A DNA stretch of 64,000 nt, from NCBI GenBank assembly GCA_033239005.1, contig BSQZ01000069.1, forward strand, positions 624,501 to 688,500, in the 5' to 3' direction. The DNA is from Lamellibrachia satsuma (Eukaryota; Annelida; Polychaeta; Sabellida; Siboglinidae). Below, in pieces: positions 43,414 to 54,960 of the stretch (the stretch's first letter is position 1; every line of letters begins with the position of its first letter). The notes beneath the pieces were generated by a model. That model was not told the DNA's origin. It saw only the letters and a list, made by a program, of their open reading frames with translations, and ran no database searches. The position numbers were made by a program, and so were the translations under genes.

Positions 43414-44235
43414 AGACATGGTATGACTCATAAAATCAGTTTTTGATTTGAGTCTCTTCTTAACTGCAGTTAATAATTCATAAACCACATGCTTTGATGT
43501 AATAATACCCATTAAACCAACATCTTTGTAGTTAGTCTACCAAGCATTACCCTCCAAAAATAACAAAGTGGACATGTGGCAATTTGAATAAAGTTTGTTT
43601 CTCTTTGTTTGAATAAAGACCACATAAGACCAATAATTGACATGCTGATACATCAGTTCAGTTTGTCCTCTTTTGGTGCACAAAAGCAGTGTTGCAATTT
43701 GCAATCTGTTTATATTAGACGTTTGTAATTTAAATTGTCTGATCTTAGACTATTTGTTGTTGTTGAGAGCACATTGTTGTTGTTGAGAGCACATGCCAAT
43801 ACAATAGGCTCAAAATCCACTTTTTAGCCAGACTGCTGGCACAAGATTATACTGGTGTAGGAGGCAGTCTGACTTGAGTCACCTTACTTATACAGAGGAA
43901 GACTGAGCTGGCAGTTCTTAGCAGTCAAACTGTCAGTCAGTGCCAAGTGGCATGGTCTCCTGACTGCATCAAAGGCATTTCATGGCTAACTGGTTGGTTA
44001 ACTGATGAATGGCCCTTTATGGACATCCTGGTGGCTTAATTAAACAAAAAGATTATGGCCTGAACTGGTAGTCTACAACTGTTTGCTTAACAGGGTGTTT
44101 CTGACTGGGAAAATATGCTGCCTGTTGCCTTTTTTTGGTATCACAGTCATGGTTATTGGAGAATGGGGGGTGTACTATATGTAGGGATGGTGGGTGGTGG
44201 AGGGTATTTAAAACAAACAGTTGAACATTCAAATA

Positions 44236-44366
44236 CTTTAGGAAAGTATCATTTTGAGTACATTCAGTATGAGTGCAAGTACGAGTACATGACCCATAAG
44301 GTATATGAGTACGAGTAAGAGTACTTCAAATATGTACTCGAGTACACGAGTACCGAGTACTTCCGC
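44236..44366. repeat. GAGTAC-rich block 2
   Basis: GAGTACGAGTAAGAGTAC, ACTCGAGTACACGAGTACCG and similar, ending CCGCCCCAGGTCTGA, a transposon-terminus-like sequence. Confidence 0.55.
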
Positions 44367-44379
44367 CCCAGGTCTGACC

Positions 44380-45860
44380 ATGCCTATTTATAAAGCCTTG
44401 GATCGCACGCACACATAGTCAGCTTCGTGCCTTTATAAAGAGAAACAATAGTTTCTGAGAAGGTTTGATTTGCGACATTTCGCAATGGTTATTCTATTGT
44501 ATTACAAAGTACTTGTGGCGACGATCCTGTTTGAATAGGAGATTTGCGTCAAGAAAGGAACCCGGACGCGCAGACCAAGTACGTAGTGACTGCATGTGCT
44601 GGTGTGGTTACGATGATAACCACGTATGCCGAGTCAGTACACCAAATCGATCGCGTTATTACCTGATTGTGTCACGAACTTCCTATGACTGAATAGAGCT
44701 GAAAGTATTTGTCAACTGGGTTCAGTGTTTCAAGATCACTGCGTGCGTACGTGCGTACGTGCGTACGTGCGAGTGCAAATGAGCATACTGAATTAATATT
44801 CATGAACCAAGTTAGAACGCATATATTACGAATACACGCATGTACGTATGTGTGCGTGTGCGCGTGCGTGCGTGCCTACGTGCATGCGTGCTTAGTAATA
44901 CGGTATTTATATGTATAAACACGCATATAGGCGTAATCACGCCCATCACAATGTAGTTTTTGTGAGATGCGCCAGGCGTGTAACCACTTTGAATCACACC
45001 GTACGCCTCACATGAGTCATGAATGTTTGTCATTATTCATTATTCTATAATTAGCCCAATCTCAGCCATGCACCACGAAAAGACCAACGGTCCCAGGTTG
45101 TGCTGTACTTTCGCGCTCGACCCCAGATCAGATTCACGGGCATGGTTTGTCGTTAATTCTGTGTGGTGTTCATGATGTCTTGTTTTTGGTAAGAACTTCA
45201 AATCAAAATGTATACACACATCCAGATAAAAATCGAAAAGGGAGCGTAGCAATACGTGAGAGGTTGGCCCTAAAATGATGGGAGGTTAGCCCCCAAACAG
45301 GAGGTCATTGTCCAACCCAAATATGCCACTGAATACAAATAAAGTGGCTCATTTAATATACTTTCAATATTTTGTTAACCCTCACCGTCGGACGCACTTC
45401 AAAAACCCTACCTCCACCTCAGTGGATGCACGTCATGCCGGGCCTGATGCACGCAGGGGCGTCCGCAGGTCTTTTTCGGGGGGGGGGGGGGCCAAAACAT
45501 TCTGCTGTCTAATTTCGACCAGAAATATTTACACTTCCAGAAGGGGGTGGCAAAAAATTATGATTTCGACCAGAAATATTTACACTAACCAAACTGTCTA
45601 CTTTCAATTAACAATAATGATATAACTGCATAATATAATTAATTAACAAATATACTAGATGATTACTTAACAAATAGTAATAAATCTACTCGTCGTAAAA
45701 GACCAACATTTTGCAAACATCCAGATCCAGGAGGCATGTGCCCCCCGGCCTCCCCCCTGACACCCATGGATGCACGTTAGCGTTTCACACATACGCGTTT
45801 AGCGCACAGCTGCCATGCCGTAGTCTCGAATGTTTTTTTCCGTCTGAAATTGACGCCATA
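44380..45860. other. Intergenic, simple repeats only
   Basis: Contains (TGCGTACG)n near 44740-44770, a run of about 13 G at 45479-45491, and a duplicated phrase TTTCGACCAGAAATATTTAC (twice, 45518-45590). No gene recognised. Confidence 0.4.
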
Positions 45861-45869
45861 TTAAAACCC

Positions 45870-45965
45870 CACCCTCAACTGATTTAGCCTATCGTGAATC
45901 CAGTTCGCTGATGTCCTAATATGTAGTGTGTGAATAGTTTAAGTAATATCCGCAGTCGCAATCTT
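45870..45965 (+). repeat. Dispersed repeat copy (GATTTAGCC family)
   Basis: CACCCTCAACTGATTTAGCC, GTGAATCCAGTTCGCTGATG, GTGTGAATAGTTTAAGTAAT. Best match to 9195-9290. Confidence 0.65.
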
Positions 45966-45969
45966 TTAA

Positions 45970-47160
45970 GGCTCAAAATATTGGATATCCAAAACGGTAA
46001 ACATCTTATGAGTTCTGAATGGCGCAGTATTCGTCGGTTGTTCGTCAAAACTAACCGGTTTCTTAGGGAAGAAAACAGACATCTGCTGCGGAAAAACTAC
46101 TGAAAATGAGACAATGATCGCTCGTGCAACCAGGAGAAACGCCGAAGACAGTTATAAAGATATCTAGTTTTCGTGGTTGCAAAAAGAAACTTGGTCGACA
46201 ACAGGGGCTTTCTTCAGCCAATATTGCTGTGCCGCATTCAGCCAATACATATTGAAAAGTAACTATGTACCCGATATGTGCATAAAGTATAAGTGGAATA
46301 GCAGTCTCTATGTAGAGCGTGACGATCGTTTTGCTTTCTGACCATATGTAATGAAAACATGCACGAACATGGCCACACAGAGCCGACGTCGTTTTAGAAG
46401 GGTCCTGGGCGGATGGACTCGTGGATCACTTGAAATATACTGAATGACAAATTGAAAACACTCCTTGGTTCATCATTTTTATTGCTAGAAACATGTAATG
46501 TTATGCTAAGTTATTTTAATGTTATCCTAATGCTATATCTAGTCAACAAGGACCTTTTACGTTGTGGCATATATGTCATGTGGGGCCTACGTGATTAAGG
46601 GGACAGTCATATGGTGAAGTCTAGTCAGAGTCAACATTTTCATTTTCCAGCTGTAAGTTTTACATATTTATCCCCCTATGCTCTGGTTGGTGCATATGAG
46701 GTCACCAAGTTGTTATTTTTACATGTAATGTACTGTTTTTACAATTATTCATGATGAAAACATTATGAAATCATGTTTTAATAGTAATGAAAATTAGGAT
46801 TAAAGCAACTGTATTTTTGTGAAAAACAGTTTTATATATTTTGGTTGACTATCCCATTAAATGTTAGTTTAAATGAATTGTTGTGTTCTTGTTTGTGTAT
46901 GGGTGCTGCTATTACAACATTTTCCTTATAACTCATTTAATGTGATTATTTGGGTATGTGCTTGCATGTGCGCATGTCGTGAGCTCGTAAAGTGGGGTTC
47001 ACGCACTTTCCCACTTTTCCATGAACTGATGTTGACACCTATGTGTGTAAATCACTTGTATTCACGAATGGGGCGTCCCTGTATCAAGTAATAAATCCAG
47101 TTATTCATTCTTTTATGACAATTTACAGAAAATGCAATTTGTTTGGATTTGAGCGCCGCA
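45970..47160. other. Intergenic, nothing recognised
   Basis: No coding or repeat signal identified. Confidence 0.3.
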
Positions 47161-47164
47161 TATT

Positions 47165-47665
47165 TCTGCATCTGTTATATTAGAGTCATGTCAATCATGT
47201 TTATATTGCATTACACTATCCACACAAATATGAATATTAAAGTCATGTCAATCATGTTTACACTGCGTTACACTATCCATATAACTATAAATATTATTTC
47301 ATGTCAATCATGTTTACGATGCATTACACAATTCACAACTATAAATATTAAAGTCATGTCAGTCAATCATGTTGACACTGTATTACACTATCCATACAAC
47401 TATAAAATTTAATGTTAAAGTCATGTCGATCATGTTTACATTGCATTACACTATCCACACAACTATAAATATTAAAGTCATGTCAATCATGTTTACACTT
47501 CATTACACTATCCATACAACTATAAATATTATTTCATGTTTACATTGCATTACACAATTCACAACTATAAATATTAAAGGCATGTCAATCATGTTGACAC
47601 TGTATTACAATATCCATACAACTATAACATTTTATATTAAAGTCATGTCAACCATGTTTACATTG
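47165..47665. repeat. Degenerate 50-70-bp minisatellite, about 9 copies
   Basis: Recurring AAGTCATGTCAATCATGTTT, then TTGCATTACACTATCC or variant, then CACAACTATAAATATT. Some units are shortened. The last unit runs directly into the microsatellite that follows. Confidence 0.9.
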
Positions 47666-47679
47666 CATTACACGCACGC

Positions 47680-47702
47680 CCGCACAAACATGCGCGCACA
47701 CA

Positions 47703-47733
<31 letters not shown>

Positions 47734-48087
47734 CCACCCACACACACACGCACACGCACACGCACACGCACACGCACACGCACACGCACACGCACACGCA
47801 CACGCACACGCACACGCACACGCACACGCACACGCACACGCACACGCACACGCACACGCACACGCACACGCACACGCACACGCACACGCACACGCACACG
47901 CACACGCACACGCACACGCACACGCACACGCACACGCACACGCACACGCACACGCACACGCACACGCACACGCACACGCACACGCACACGCACACGCACA
48001 CGCACACGCACACGCACACGCACACGCACACGCACACGCACACACACACGCACACGCACACGCACACGCACACGCACACGCACACGC

Positions 48088-48118
<31 letters not shown>
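47680..48118. repeat. (CACACG)n microsatellite, 0.4 kb
   Basis: (CGCA)n at the start, then about 50 copies of CACACG, then (CA)n. It is a nearly uninterrupted alternating purine-pyrimidine tract, which favours left-handed DNA. The long open frames on both strands are by-products. Confidence 0.98.
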
Positions 48119-48119
<1 letters not shown>

Positions 48120-48590
48120 TAAGCATCCTCCCAAGAATGCATAATGTTGCACAGGGGGATCATTAATTGGTGTCCTATATACCAGAAATTTTTACTGAAA
48201 TTTGTAAGTACAATAAATGTGCTCGTCCTCCTCATCAAGCCACTCCTATTCAACATCATCTATGTGCGAGCACGAGTTCTCGGTGACGTTTGTCCAAGGG
48301 TTGGGTGCAGAAGCTAGGCCGGTATTTTATAGAGCTGTTTACCCACATGCCAAGTTTGCAGACTTGTCCGTGTGCTACGATAGACATCACTGATGCGTAT
48401 ACTTTTCCCGAAGGAATTCAGTTGAAATATTCCCCGAAACTGGCATAGCTATTAATGCTATCAGTCTGATATCGACAACTAGACAGGGAAAAACACCTTT
48501 TAATCGCGATCGCCAAGACTCCGTTACGCTTACCCAGACAACCCGCCCGCCCTTGCCTTGAGCGGGACGTGTTTTATTCATGGCCCCTGG
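48120..48590. other. Intergenic, nothing recognised
   Basis: Moderate GC content, no recognised gene. Confidence 0.3.
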
Positions 48591-48594
48591 TTCT

Positions 48595-48665
48595 AGTGTT
48601 GTCAAACCACGTTATGTTAGGCAGCTTTCACAACATAGGTCTTACGGTTCTGTAATAAGCTTAAG
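48595..48665 (-). mobile_element. LINE-A fragment
   Basis: CTAGTGTTGTCAAACCAC, then CACAACATAGGTCTTACGG corresponds to 40275-40325 (TTAGTGTTGTCAAACCACAT, AACTAAGGTCTCTCAAC). Confidence 0.55.
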
Positions 48666-48941
48666 GAGTGTACCAATAAAGATACGCAAAATTTGAACAT
48701 CAAATGTAAGTAGTAGTGAAATGGTTAGTGGCGCCACTGGTGGTGGAAGTTTTGAAGAATACCCACACTCCCCGACAGTGGCGCCACTCAGTATATCACC
48801 ACTGCCACAACTTGGTTATAAACATGGACAGTCACGGAGTGATATGACGGTGTCGTGCTAAAATTCACCCGTCGTCAAATAGTATCCGCTTGGTGTATCT
48901 GCGTATACATATAATATAGGTGTATACTATACACCAATATT

Positions 48942-48944
48942 GTG

Positions 48945-49012
<68 letters not shown>

Positions 49013-49090
49013 TGTGTGTAATGCAATGTAAACATAATTGACATGACTTTAATATGTGTATGTGTGTGTGCGTGCGTGAGTGCGTGCGAT
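48942..49090. repeat. Inverted copy of minisatellite plus GTGC repeat
   Basis: (TG)n and (TGCG)n followed by TAATGCAATGTAAACATAAT and TGACATGACTTTAATAT, the reverse complement of the unit at 47640-47675 together with its CA/CGCA flank. An inverted duplication about 1 kb from the parent array. Confidence 0.8.
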
Positions 49091-49094
49091 ATTA

Positions 49095-49830
49095 AGCGAA
49101 TAGCTTCCTTATCCACTATAATTGCCATGGATACATATATTTGCTCTCCGAAAATGCATGCAATATACCATATTAAATTTCCTCTGCAACTAACGCACTA
49201 ACACTGCACATCACAAGAAAAAGTCGTTACACTTACGCAAAGTTATTGTACACGCACATACAGAGCCGACCGGGCTCTGCGAGTAGGCAAAACGCAGATT
49301 TGCAGCTATTGGATGCCATAGAATGATAGATGGCGCAACCAGTTGTCAAGCTCAAGGTCCACATCACCTGTAAGATATAATTCTTTACTTGTAGTTTCTG
49401 CATTCACTTCCAGGTGTACGCCAGATTGGTACGGCATATAGATTGTTGTACTCCTGAACAAAGCAACGTAGCGGAAACTGTTTCATTATGCTAATATATC
49501 TTATTTTTTTAGCTGATACTGAAAATGTACTTATTATCGCCCACAGTACGTTCGCGGTTCTTTACGACTGAAGTTACAGACCCGACTTTACACCGATGCT
49601 ACACTTCCAAACTAGGGGGTAATTGTTTACATCCGTTTTCACTTCCATTTTCAAACGCACTACCATTGGCTATTCGAGCAACTCTGCGAATAACGGCCAC
49701 ACTTTTTCTTATTCACAGAGCAGAAATCAACCAATCACCGTGCACCATTTTCTTACACATGTGCAGAATGCAGAGTACCGTGGTCTTTCGTTCACGTTGG
49801 GGTTTTTAGATGATGCTTGCCTCGGCTCTA
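49095..49830. other. Sequence left of the ZSWIM-like foldback
   Basis: Unique-looking, moderate GC. It could be the upstream part of the element whose exon-like arm starts at 49889. A LINE-A-like scrap (GCTTCCTTATCCACT) is at 49103-49118. Confidence 0.3.
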
Positions 49831-49834
49831 GGCA

Positions 49835-50222
49835 TTATGTGTTTTATTTCTTTTTTGAACATGTGTATATATATGCTATGATTTAACAATGGAGCCTCTT
49901 GTTTTGCAAGAAGGCGCTACCTTCGACACATGGAATTCTTTCCAGACTGCACTACGTGAAAAGGCTCGCCACATTCAATTATATTGTGTCAATTCAAGGA
50001 CGGTTGTGGCTGTGAACAAGTTGCTGACATCCAACAGCAACCAGTACAACACTAAAATTAAATACGCTTACATTAATAAAACAATGTCCTGGTTGTTCAC
50101 TACATTAATTGTTGCTTTGTGTTCATTCATATCTATACCATATGTATAATAAATACTATTCCCTATACCACAATGTGGCAGGGGTGCCAACCTCCCTGTA
50201 TATAGTGCTAACAAGTACGGTT
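49835..50222 (+). pseudogene. ZSWIM-like exon, left arm of foldback
   Basis: An ATG at 49889 opens MEPLVLQEGATFDTWNSFQT (ALREKARHIQLYC), then NSRTVVAVNKLL and IKYAYI. The pattern (TW-SF--AL, SRTV-A-NK, IKYAYI) resembles the N-terminal region of ZSWIM1/3-type proteins, related to FAR1/Mutator-derived genes. Downstream sequence no longer fits. The arm is repeated inverted at 50458-50790. It is either a transposon exon or a gene fragment. Confidence 0.45.
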
Positions 50223-50457
50223 CTTATTCACAGAGCAGCTCTGCGAATTACAACAATAATTGGTCTTATCTGCAGAGCAGCTATGCGAATTACGGCAAAT
50301 TGTAATTTTATTTACAGCTCTACGAATTAGGCAAGTTATTGTGGGAAGACTCATTATGGCAAGTTATTATGAAGACATATCTTTAAACCTACGCTAATCT
50401 AAAAGTATGGCAGCCATTCAGCACATGTATGCTTTTAAATTTTCTGTTACGTGAACT

Positions 50458-50790
50458 GTACTTTTTTTAGCACTAGATATAGATATAGAGGGAGGTTGGC
50501 ACCCCTGCCACCTTGTGGTATAGTACATATTATACATATGGTCTAGATATGAATGAACACAAGGCAACAATGTAGTGAACAACCAGAACAGTGTTTTATT
50601 AATATAAGCATATTTAATTTGACACAACAGAATTGAATGTGGCGAACCTTCAAATATTCATCCAGTGTAGTCTGAAAATAATTCCATGTGTTGAAGGTAG
50701 CGCGTTCTTGTAAAAGAAGAGGCTCCATTGTTAAATCATAGCATATATACACATATGTTCAAAAAAGCAATAAAACATGTTATGCCAAGA
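50458..50790 (-). pseudogene. ZSWIM-like exon, right arm (inverted)
   Basis: Minus-strand copy of 49835-50222: MEPLLLQERATFNTWNYFQT (TLDEYLKVRHIQF), sharing GCTATGATTTAACAATGGAG upstream and GGTGGCAGGGGTGCCAACCT downstream. It carries an internal deletion and substitutions; about five sixths of aligned bases look identical. Confidence 0.6.
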
Positions 50791-50794
50791 GCTG

Positions 50795-51395
50795 AGACAA
50801 ACATCGTCTGAAAACCCCAACATGAATGAAAGACCACAGTGCTCAAACTGTATTAGACACATGAGAAACATCACATCCAAGGCAAATCACACACTACTAG
50901 GATTCATCAAACGTAATCTTCAAATAAATTCTCACAACATCAAGAAACAGGCATACTGTGGCCTAGTAAGGCCGCATGTCTGGGATGCTTATGCCAACAG
51001 TAATATCCATGAGCTGGTACAAAGGAGATCATCAAGGGGGGGTCTGGACTGGTACAGAGGAGATCATCAAGGGGGGTCTGGACTGGTAGCACAACACTTT
51101 GAATGTGACATATGTTACATCAACTGGAATGTGCCACACACAACAGTGTCGCTTTAACTCCAGATTAATATTAATGTAAGGTACTAAACAACATTGTATA
51201 TATGAATTTAAAACAATACCTCTCTCCAGTGACTCGCACTTCCAGACATACACATCCTTTAGTTATTTTCAACCATGTATTAAAACAAATTCATACAAGA
51301 TTTTATTCATTCCTAATACTATTGTTAACTGGAACAGTCTTCCCACAGATGTGGTGCAGGCCCCCACTTTAGAGACATCGGTCTCAACTGGTGGG
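50795..51395 (+). mobile_element. LINE-C 3' end, Jockey/CR1-like
   Basis: Plus strand: RNITSKANHTLLGFIKRNLQ, KKQAYCGLVRPHVWDAYANS (NIHELVQRRSSR), and after breaks SYKILFIPNTIVNWNSLPTD and VVQAPTLET. This is the conserved C-terminal part of Jockey/CR1-type reverse transcriptases. A 35-bp duplication (GAGATCATCAAGGGGGGTC twice, 51025-51080) lies inside. Confidence 0.85.
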
Positions 51396-51429
51396 TCTCC
51401 CAGTTCTATAGTGAAATATAAAGTACTGG

Positions 51430-52062
51430 TACCATTAATCTGATGTTGTGTATTAAATACCGGCTCCGCTTTAAGGTTAACACCTTCACATATAAAGTGC
51501 TCAATGGATTGGCACTGGCATACTTGAGTGACATTGTGCAAAAACATCAACCAACGCGTATTTTAAGATCAATGGAGAAGTCACTTCTCGTCATATCTGT
51601 ACTACGGACTGCAACTTATGATGAACGTTGTTTCAGCCAACACGCAGCCATACTGTGGAATGACTTGCCTGAGAACACTAAACAACTGAACACTCTCAGC
51701 TCTTTGAAAAGACACTTAAAACACATCTTTTTAAACTGGCATACGACTGACATGATTGAGTCGCGCTCTCGTTTTAATGACATTGCTATATACCAATGAC
51801 TTATTCGTTATGTTTTATTCATGTATGTACTATAAATGTAATATCTGTGTTTATTTATTTTTTAATGTTTTAATCAGCTCCTTCCACTATCTACTTTTAA
51901 AATAATCTATATTTTATAGTTTTATTTAATTTATGCAGTTTTATGTAAAGTATGTATTTTATAGTGTTATTTAATTTATGCAGTTTCATGTAAAGCGCCT
52001 GAGAGCATTTTGTCTTAATTGGATTTGGGCTCTATATAAATTCCGATATAATAATAATAATG
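51430..52062 (+). mobile_element. LINE-D 3' end with tail
   Basis: IKYRLRFKVNTFTYKVLNGL (ALAYLSDIV), RTATYDERCFSQHAAILWND (LPENTKQLNTL), SLKRHLKHIF: CR1/L2-type C-terminus. The 3' UTR ends in ATGTAAAGCGCCTGAGAGC, CTCTATATAAATTCCG and (ATA)n, a common LINE 3' terminus. It is a younger-looking copy than its neighbours: 119 codons remain open. Confidence 0.88.
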
Positions 52063-52069
52063 TATATCT

Positions 52070-52590
52070 TCTCTTGGCTTACTTTTGGTGTTGACTGGTG
52101 TAGCCATTGGTGTAATTATAATTATATAACTGTATCGTGTGAGAAGCAACAGGGTTGGGTTTCTGGCAGTCAGAAAGGTATTTCTGATGAGACAATGCCA
52201 GAAACCTGTCAGAAACTGTTAGCATCTAATTTTTCTTATGGATTTATGTATGATGCTATTAATTATATGGCCTATGAATAGAGATATATTCATTATTCAT
52301 GCATAGAAAGAACACAAAAATCATGAGTATTGTTGAATAAAATTTTATTTTAGTTAACATTTTCAATTAACACATTAATTTATTAATAGTCCTGCTTTGA
52401 GTCAAAGTTGCTAATATAATTTGCAATTTACCATTTCTTGTCAATCTACACAATCTGTTCTTACCACTTGATGCACATGCATACAATTTACCTATAAGTC
52501 AGTTCAGGCATGTTATGCAATCTCTACACAACAATTTAATATTATTAACTTGTTATGCGCACTCACGCCAAGTCCATTGTCATTGTTTAG
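52070..52590. other. Intergenic, nothing recognised
   Basis: A short palindromic phrase TCAGAAAGGTATTTCTGA (52170-52187) recurs near 53445-53530. No gene. Confidence 0.3.
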
Positions 52591-52597
52591 AAAGCAA

Positions 52598-52893
52598 ACC
52601 CAGTCAGTAGGACTGTGGCTCACTATCAACTCAAGCCCAGTCAGTAGGACTGTGGCTCACTATCAGCTCAAGCCCAGTCAGTAGGACTGTGGCTCACTAT
52701 CAGCTCAAACCCAGTCAGTAGGACTGTGGCTCACTATCAGCTCAAGCCCAGTCAGTAGGACTGTGGCTCACTATCAGCTCAAACCCAGTCAGTAGGAATG
52801 TGGCTCACTATCAGCTCAAGCCCAGTCAGTAGGACTGTGGCTCACTATCAGCTCAAACCCAGTCAGTAGGACTGTGGCTCACTATCAGCTCAA
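52598..52893. repeat. 37-bp minisatellite, 8 copies
   Basis: Unit CCCAGTCAGTAGGACTGTGG + CTCACTATCAGCTCAAG with only A/G changes at one position and one AATGTG variant. AGTCAGTAGGACT contains a small hairpin. Confidence 0.96.
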
Positions 52894-52899
52894 AGCAGT

Positions 52900-54140
52900 G
52901 ATCTGATTTTTACTTTGAGAAGTATGGAATTTAGTTGAATTTTTCTTTGATATTGAGCGTCAGTCTGCCTAATGCCATTGGGATAAAGGGAGCCTTTTAC
53001 AGGCCAATCCTGCTTGTAAGTACATTTGCATTGCTTAATCTTAACTCCAAGAACTCCACAAAGAAATCCTTGCCTAGCTTTTTATTGCCTTCCCAATTAT
53101 CAGTGACACCCATCCACAGTCCTAACTCAGTTCATTATTGTCCTCTCCAATGTTATTGCACTTAACACCACAGCCAGTTTCCTTCATGGTTTCCCAGTTG
53201 TGACTGGCACCTGTTGTGATGTTTTAAAAGCGAGCTGCCTAGTAAAATGAATGGTGCCACAGTTGTTTCTATAATCATTACTATGTGCTAACAAATCAAG
53301 CAAAATCGAACACAATAATACACACAGTAAAAATTGCACTTGATATGGTGACAGGATACTAATGCATTAATATATTGATTTTAAGTCTACACATTAAATC
53401 AACTGGTATATTGTTTTTAGTTTTTTTTTTCATAGTTATATGTCAGAAAGGTATTACGTCATAAAGGTATTTCTGATAATTTCTGACAGTTTCTGACACT
53501 TTTGACATCTGAAAGGTATTTCTGAAGAGGCGGTAAATACCACGGTATTTACTATGATGGTAGTGTCTACTTCTCTCTTGTATTAGTTTCTTTTTGTGAT
53601 GTTGACTTTTTTCCTCTGGAAGGTCATTATATATATTTCTAACTGACAACATATGATATCATCAATCATTAATGTCTCCAAGCAACTGATTCTTTTTGTA
53701 AAGAAAATCAAAGGATTTGGTTTTTCTACAGTTTCTTAATGTGAAAATAGTTTATGTCAGGTGGGCAAACCTAATATTAGCACAATGATAACAACTATTC
53801 TGTTTGCTAAAATTATTATCGTGGCGCCATCTCGTTTTGGAAGGTCGGCTGCCACGGGTCGCCATTTGTTGTCTGCACTGTGCCTTTCTGATTATTGATC
53901 AGATCTTCATATTTCATGTTCACCATGCCTTGCTGTCTGTCTTCCTCTCCCTCTTTTACCATCAGTCGTTCATTCAACATTTCCCTTTGAATTTTTTCTT
54001 GTTTGAAATGATGATTAATGAGCAGCTCTTAGATATTCCATGATAAACTTAAAATTGCCAACAAAACTCCAATATTAATTTTAAGAAATTTAGATGGTCC
54101 TTATATGTGTCTGTCACACTCTGTAACCAAACATTTTGTA
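52900..54140. other. Upstream of zinc-finger locus, no gene called
   Basis: AT-rich. TCAGAAAGGTATTTCTGA-like motifs occur near 53445-53530. Any first exon of the zinc-finger gene should be here or further left; none was identified. Confidence 0.3.
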
Positions 54141-54149
54141 TTATTTCAG

Positions 54150-54584
54150 TTGTTCAGTGCTGAGCCACGCAAGAGAAAGTTGCAGTTGAAGTCAGGATGA
54201 GTGACACAGGGGAAGAAGCTAATTTCGTTCGACAACAAGGCATAGGAAAGTCAAACAGAAGTCTGCTTCATTATCACAATGAAGAAACAACCAAAGTGAA
54301 ACTTAAAGCGTGTTCAGTTGTTCTCACAGATATCTTCGGAGTTGGCAAGTCTGTTTGTGCAAGAAAGACAAACGTTTCATGTGATTCTGCCACTGCTAAT
54401 GATCTTTGTGTTTATAGTGGTAGCAACACAACGATCAGTCCTCAGAAAGTAAGCGCGGTCATACCGAAGAATATTGATAAAGAGGAGACAACTGAATTGA
54501 CAGTGAATTTACGTGGCACGAGAGATTGCACTCACAGCGACGAGATGAACGATGACCGTCCCAAAGTGAATGAGGCAGAACAAG
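54150..54584 (+). pseudogene. Duplicated 5' exon of the zinc-finger gene
   Basis: After an acceptor (TTGTATTATTTCAG) the sequence parallels the start of the main exon at 59302: both read TTGTT..., GCAAGAGAAAGT or CAAGAGAAAGT, and continue as ETTKVKLKACSVV / ETNKVKLEACSAV, TISPQKV / SISPQKV, KEETTELTVNLRGTRDC / TEETTEFIAKL. In the phase used by the main exon this copy meets TGA at 54161; an ATG at 54197 would restore the downstream frame. A possible donor is CAAG|GTGACC at 54585. No zinc fingers follow. Either a dead duplicate or an alternative first exon; intron sequence before the acceptor is duplicated too. Confidence 0.6.
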
Positions 54585-54960
54585 GTGACCTTTGGCAGTT
54601 CATATTGTTTACGTTCCAATATTCCAACTATCCTGGTTTTTCAACAATGCATATTTTGTGTGCCAGCATCTGGTGCCCTTGAAATAAACACCCCTAATAA
54701 ATCATGCTTAAATTTGATGTTATGAATGGTAACCGGACATAACCCCACTGGACATAACCCCAATAGAAGTCTAGGACAAAATCCCAGTTGGATATAACTC
54801 AACCAAAACCCCACTCGGACATAACCCCACTTCACTCACATATAATGATACCACACCCAAGGAAACAAGACTACAATGAATTATTTTATTCATAACAATG
54901 TTTACAAAAACAGAACAGCATTTACAAAAATGTTACACTATCATATATCAACAATATGTA

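Noticed and set aside
42352..44377. A 2-kb transposon bounded by CGGACTGGGCGGAGTAC and GTACTTCCGCCCCAGGTC
   Set aside because: The ends are only partly complementary, the GAGTAC blocks do not mirror each other, and no target duplication was found.
47369..48166. 265-codon frame of HAHAHA and matching VRVRVR/CVCVCV frames
   Set aside because: Microsatellite translation only.
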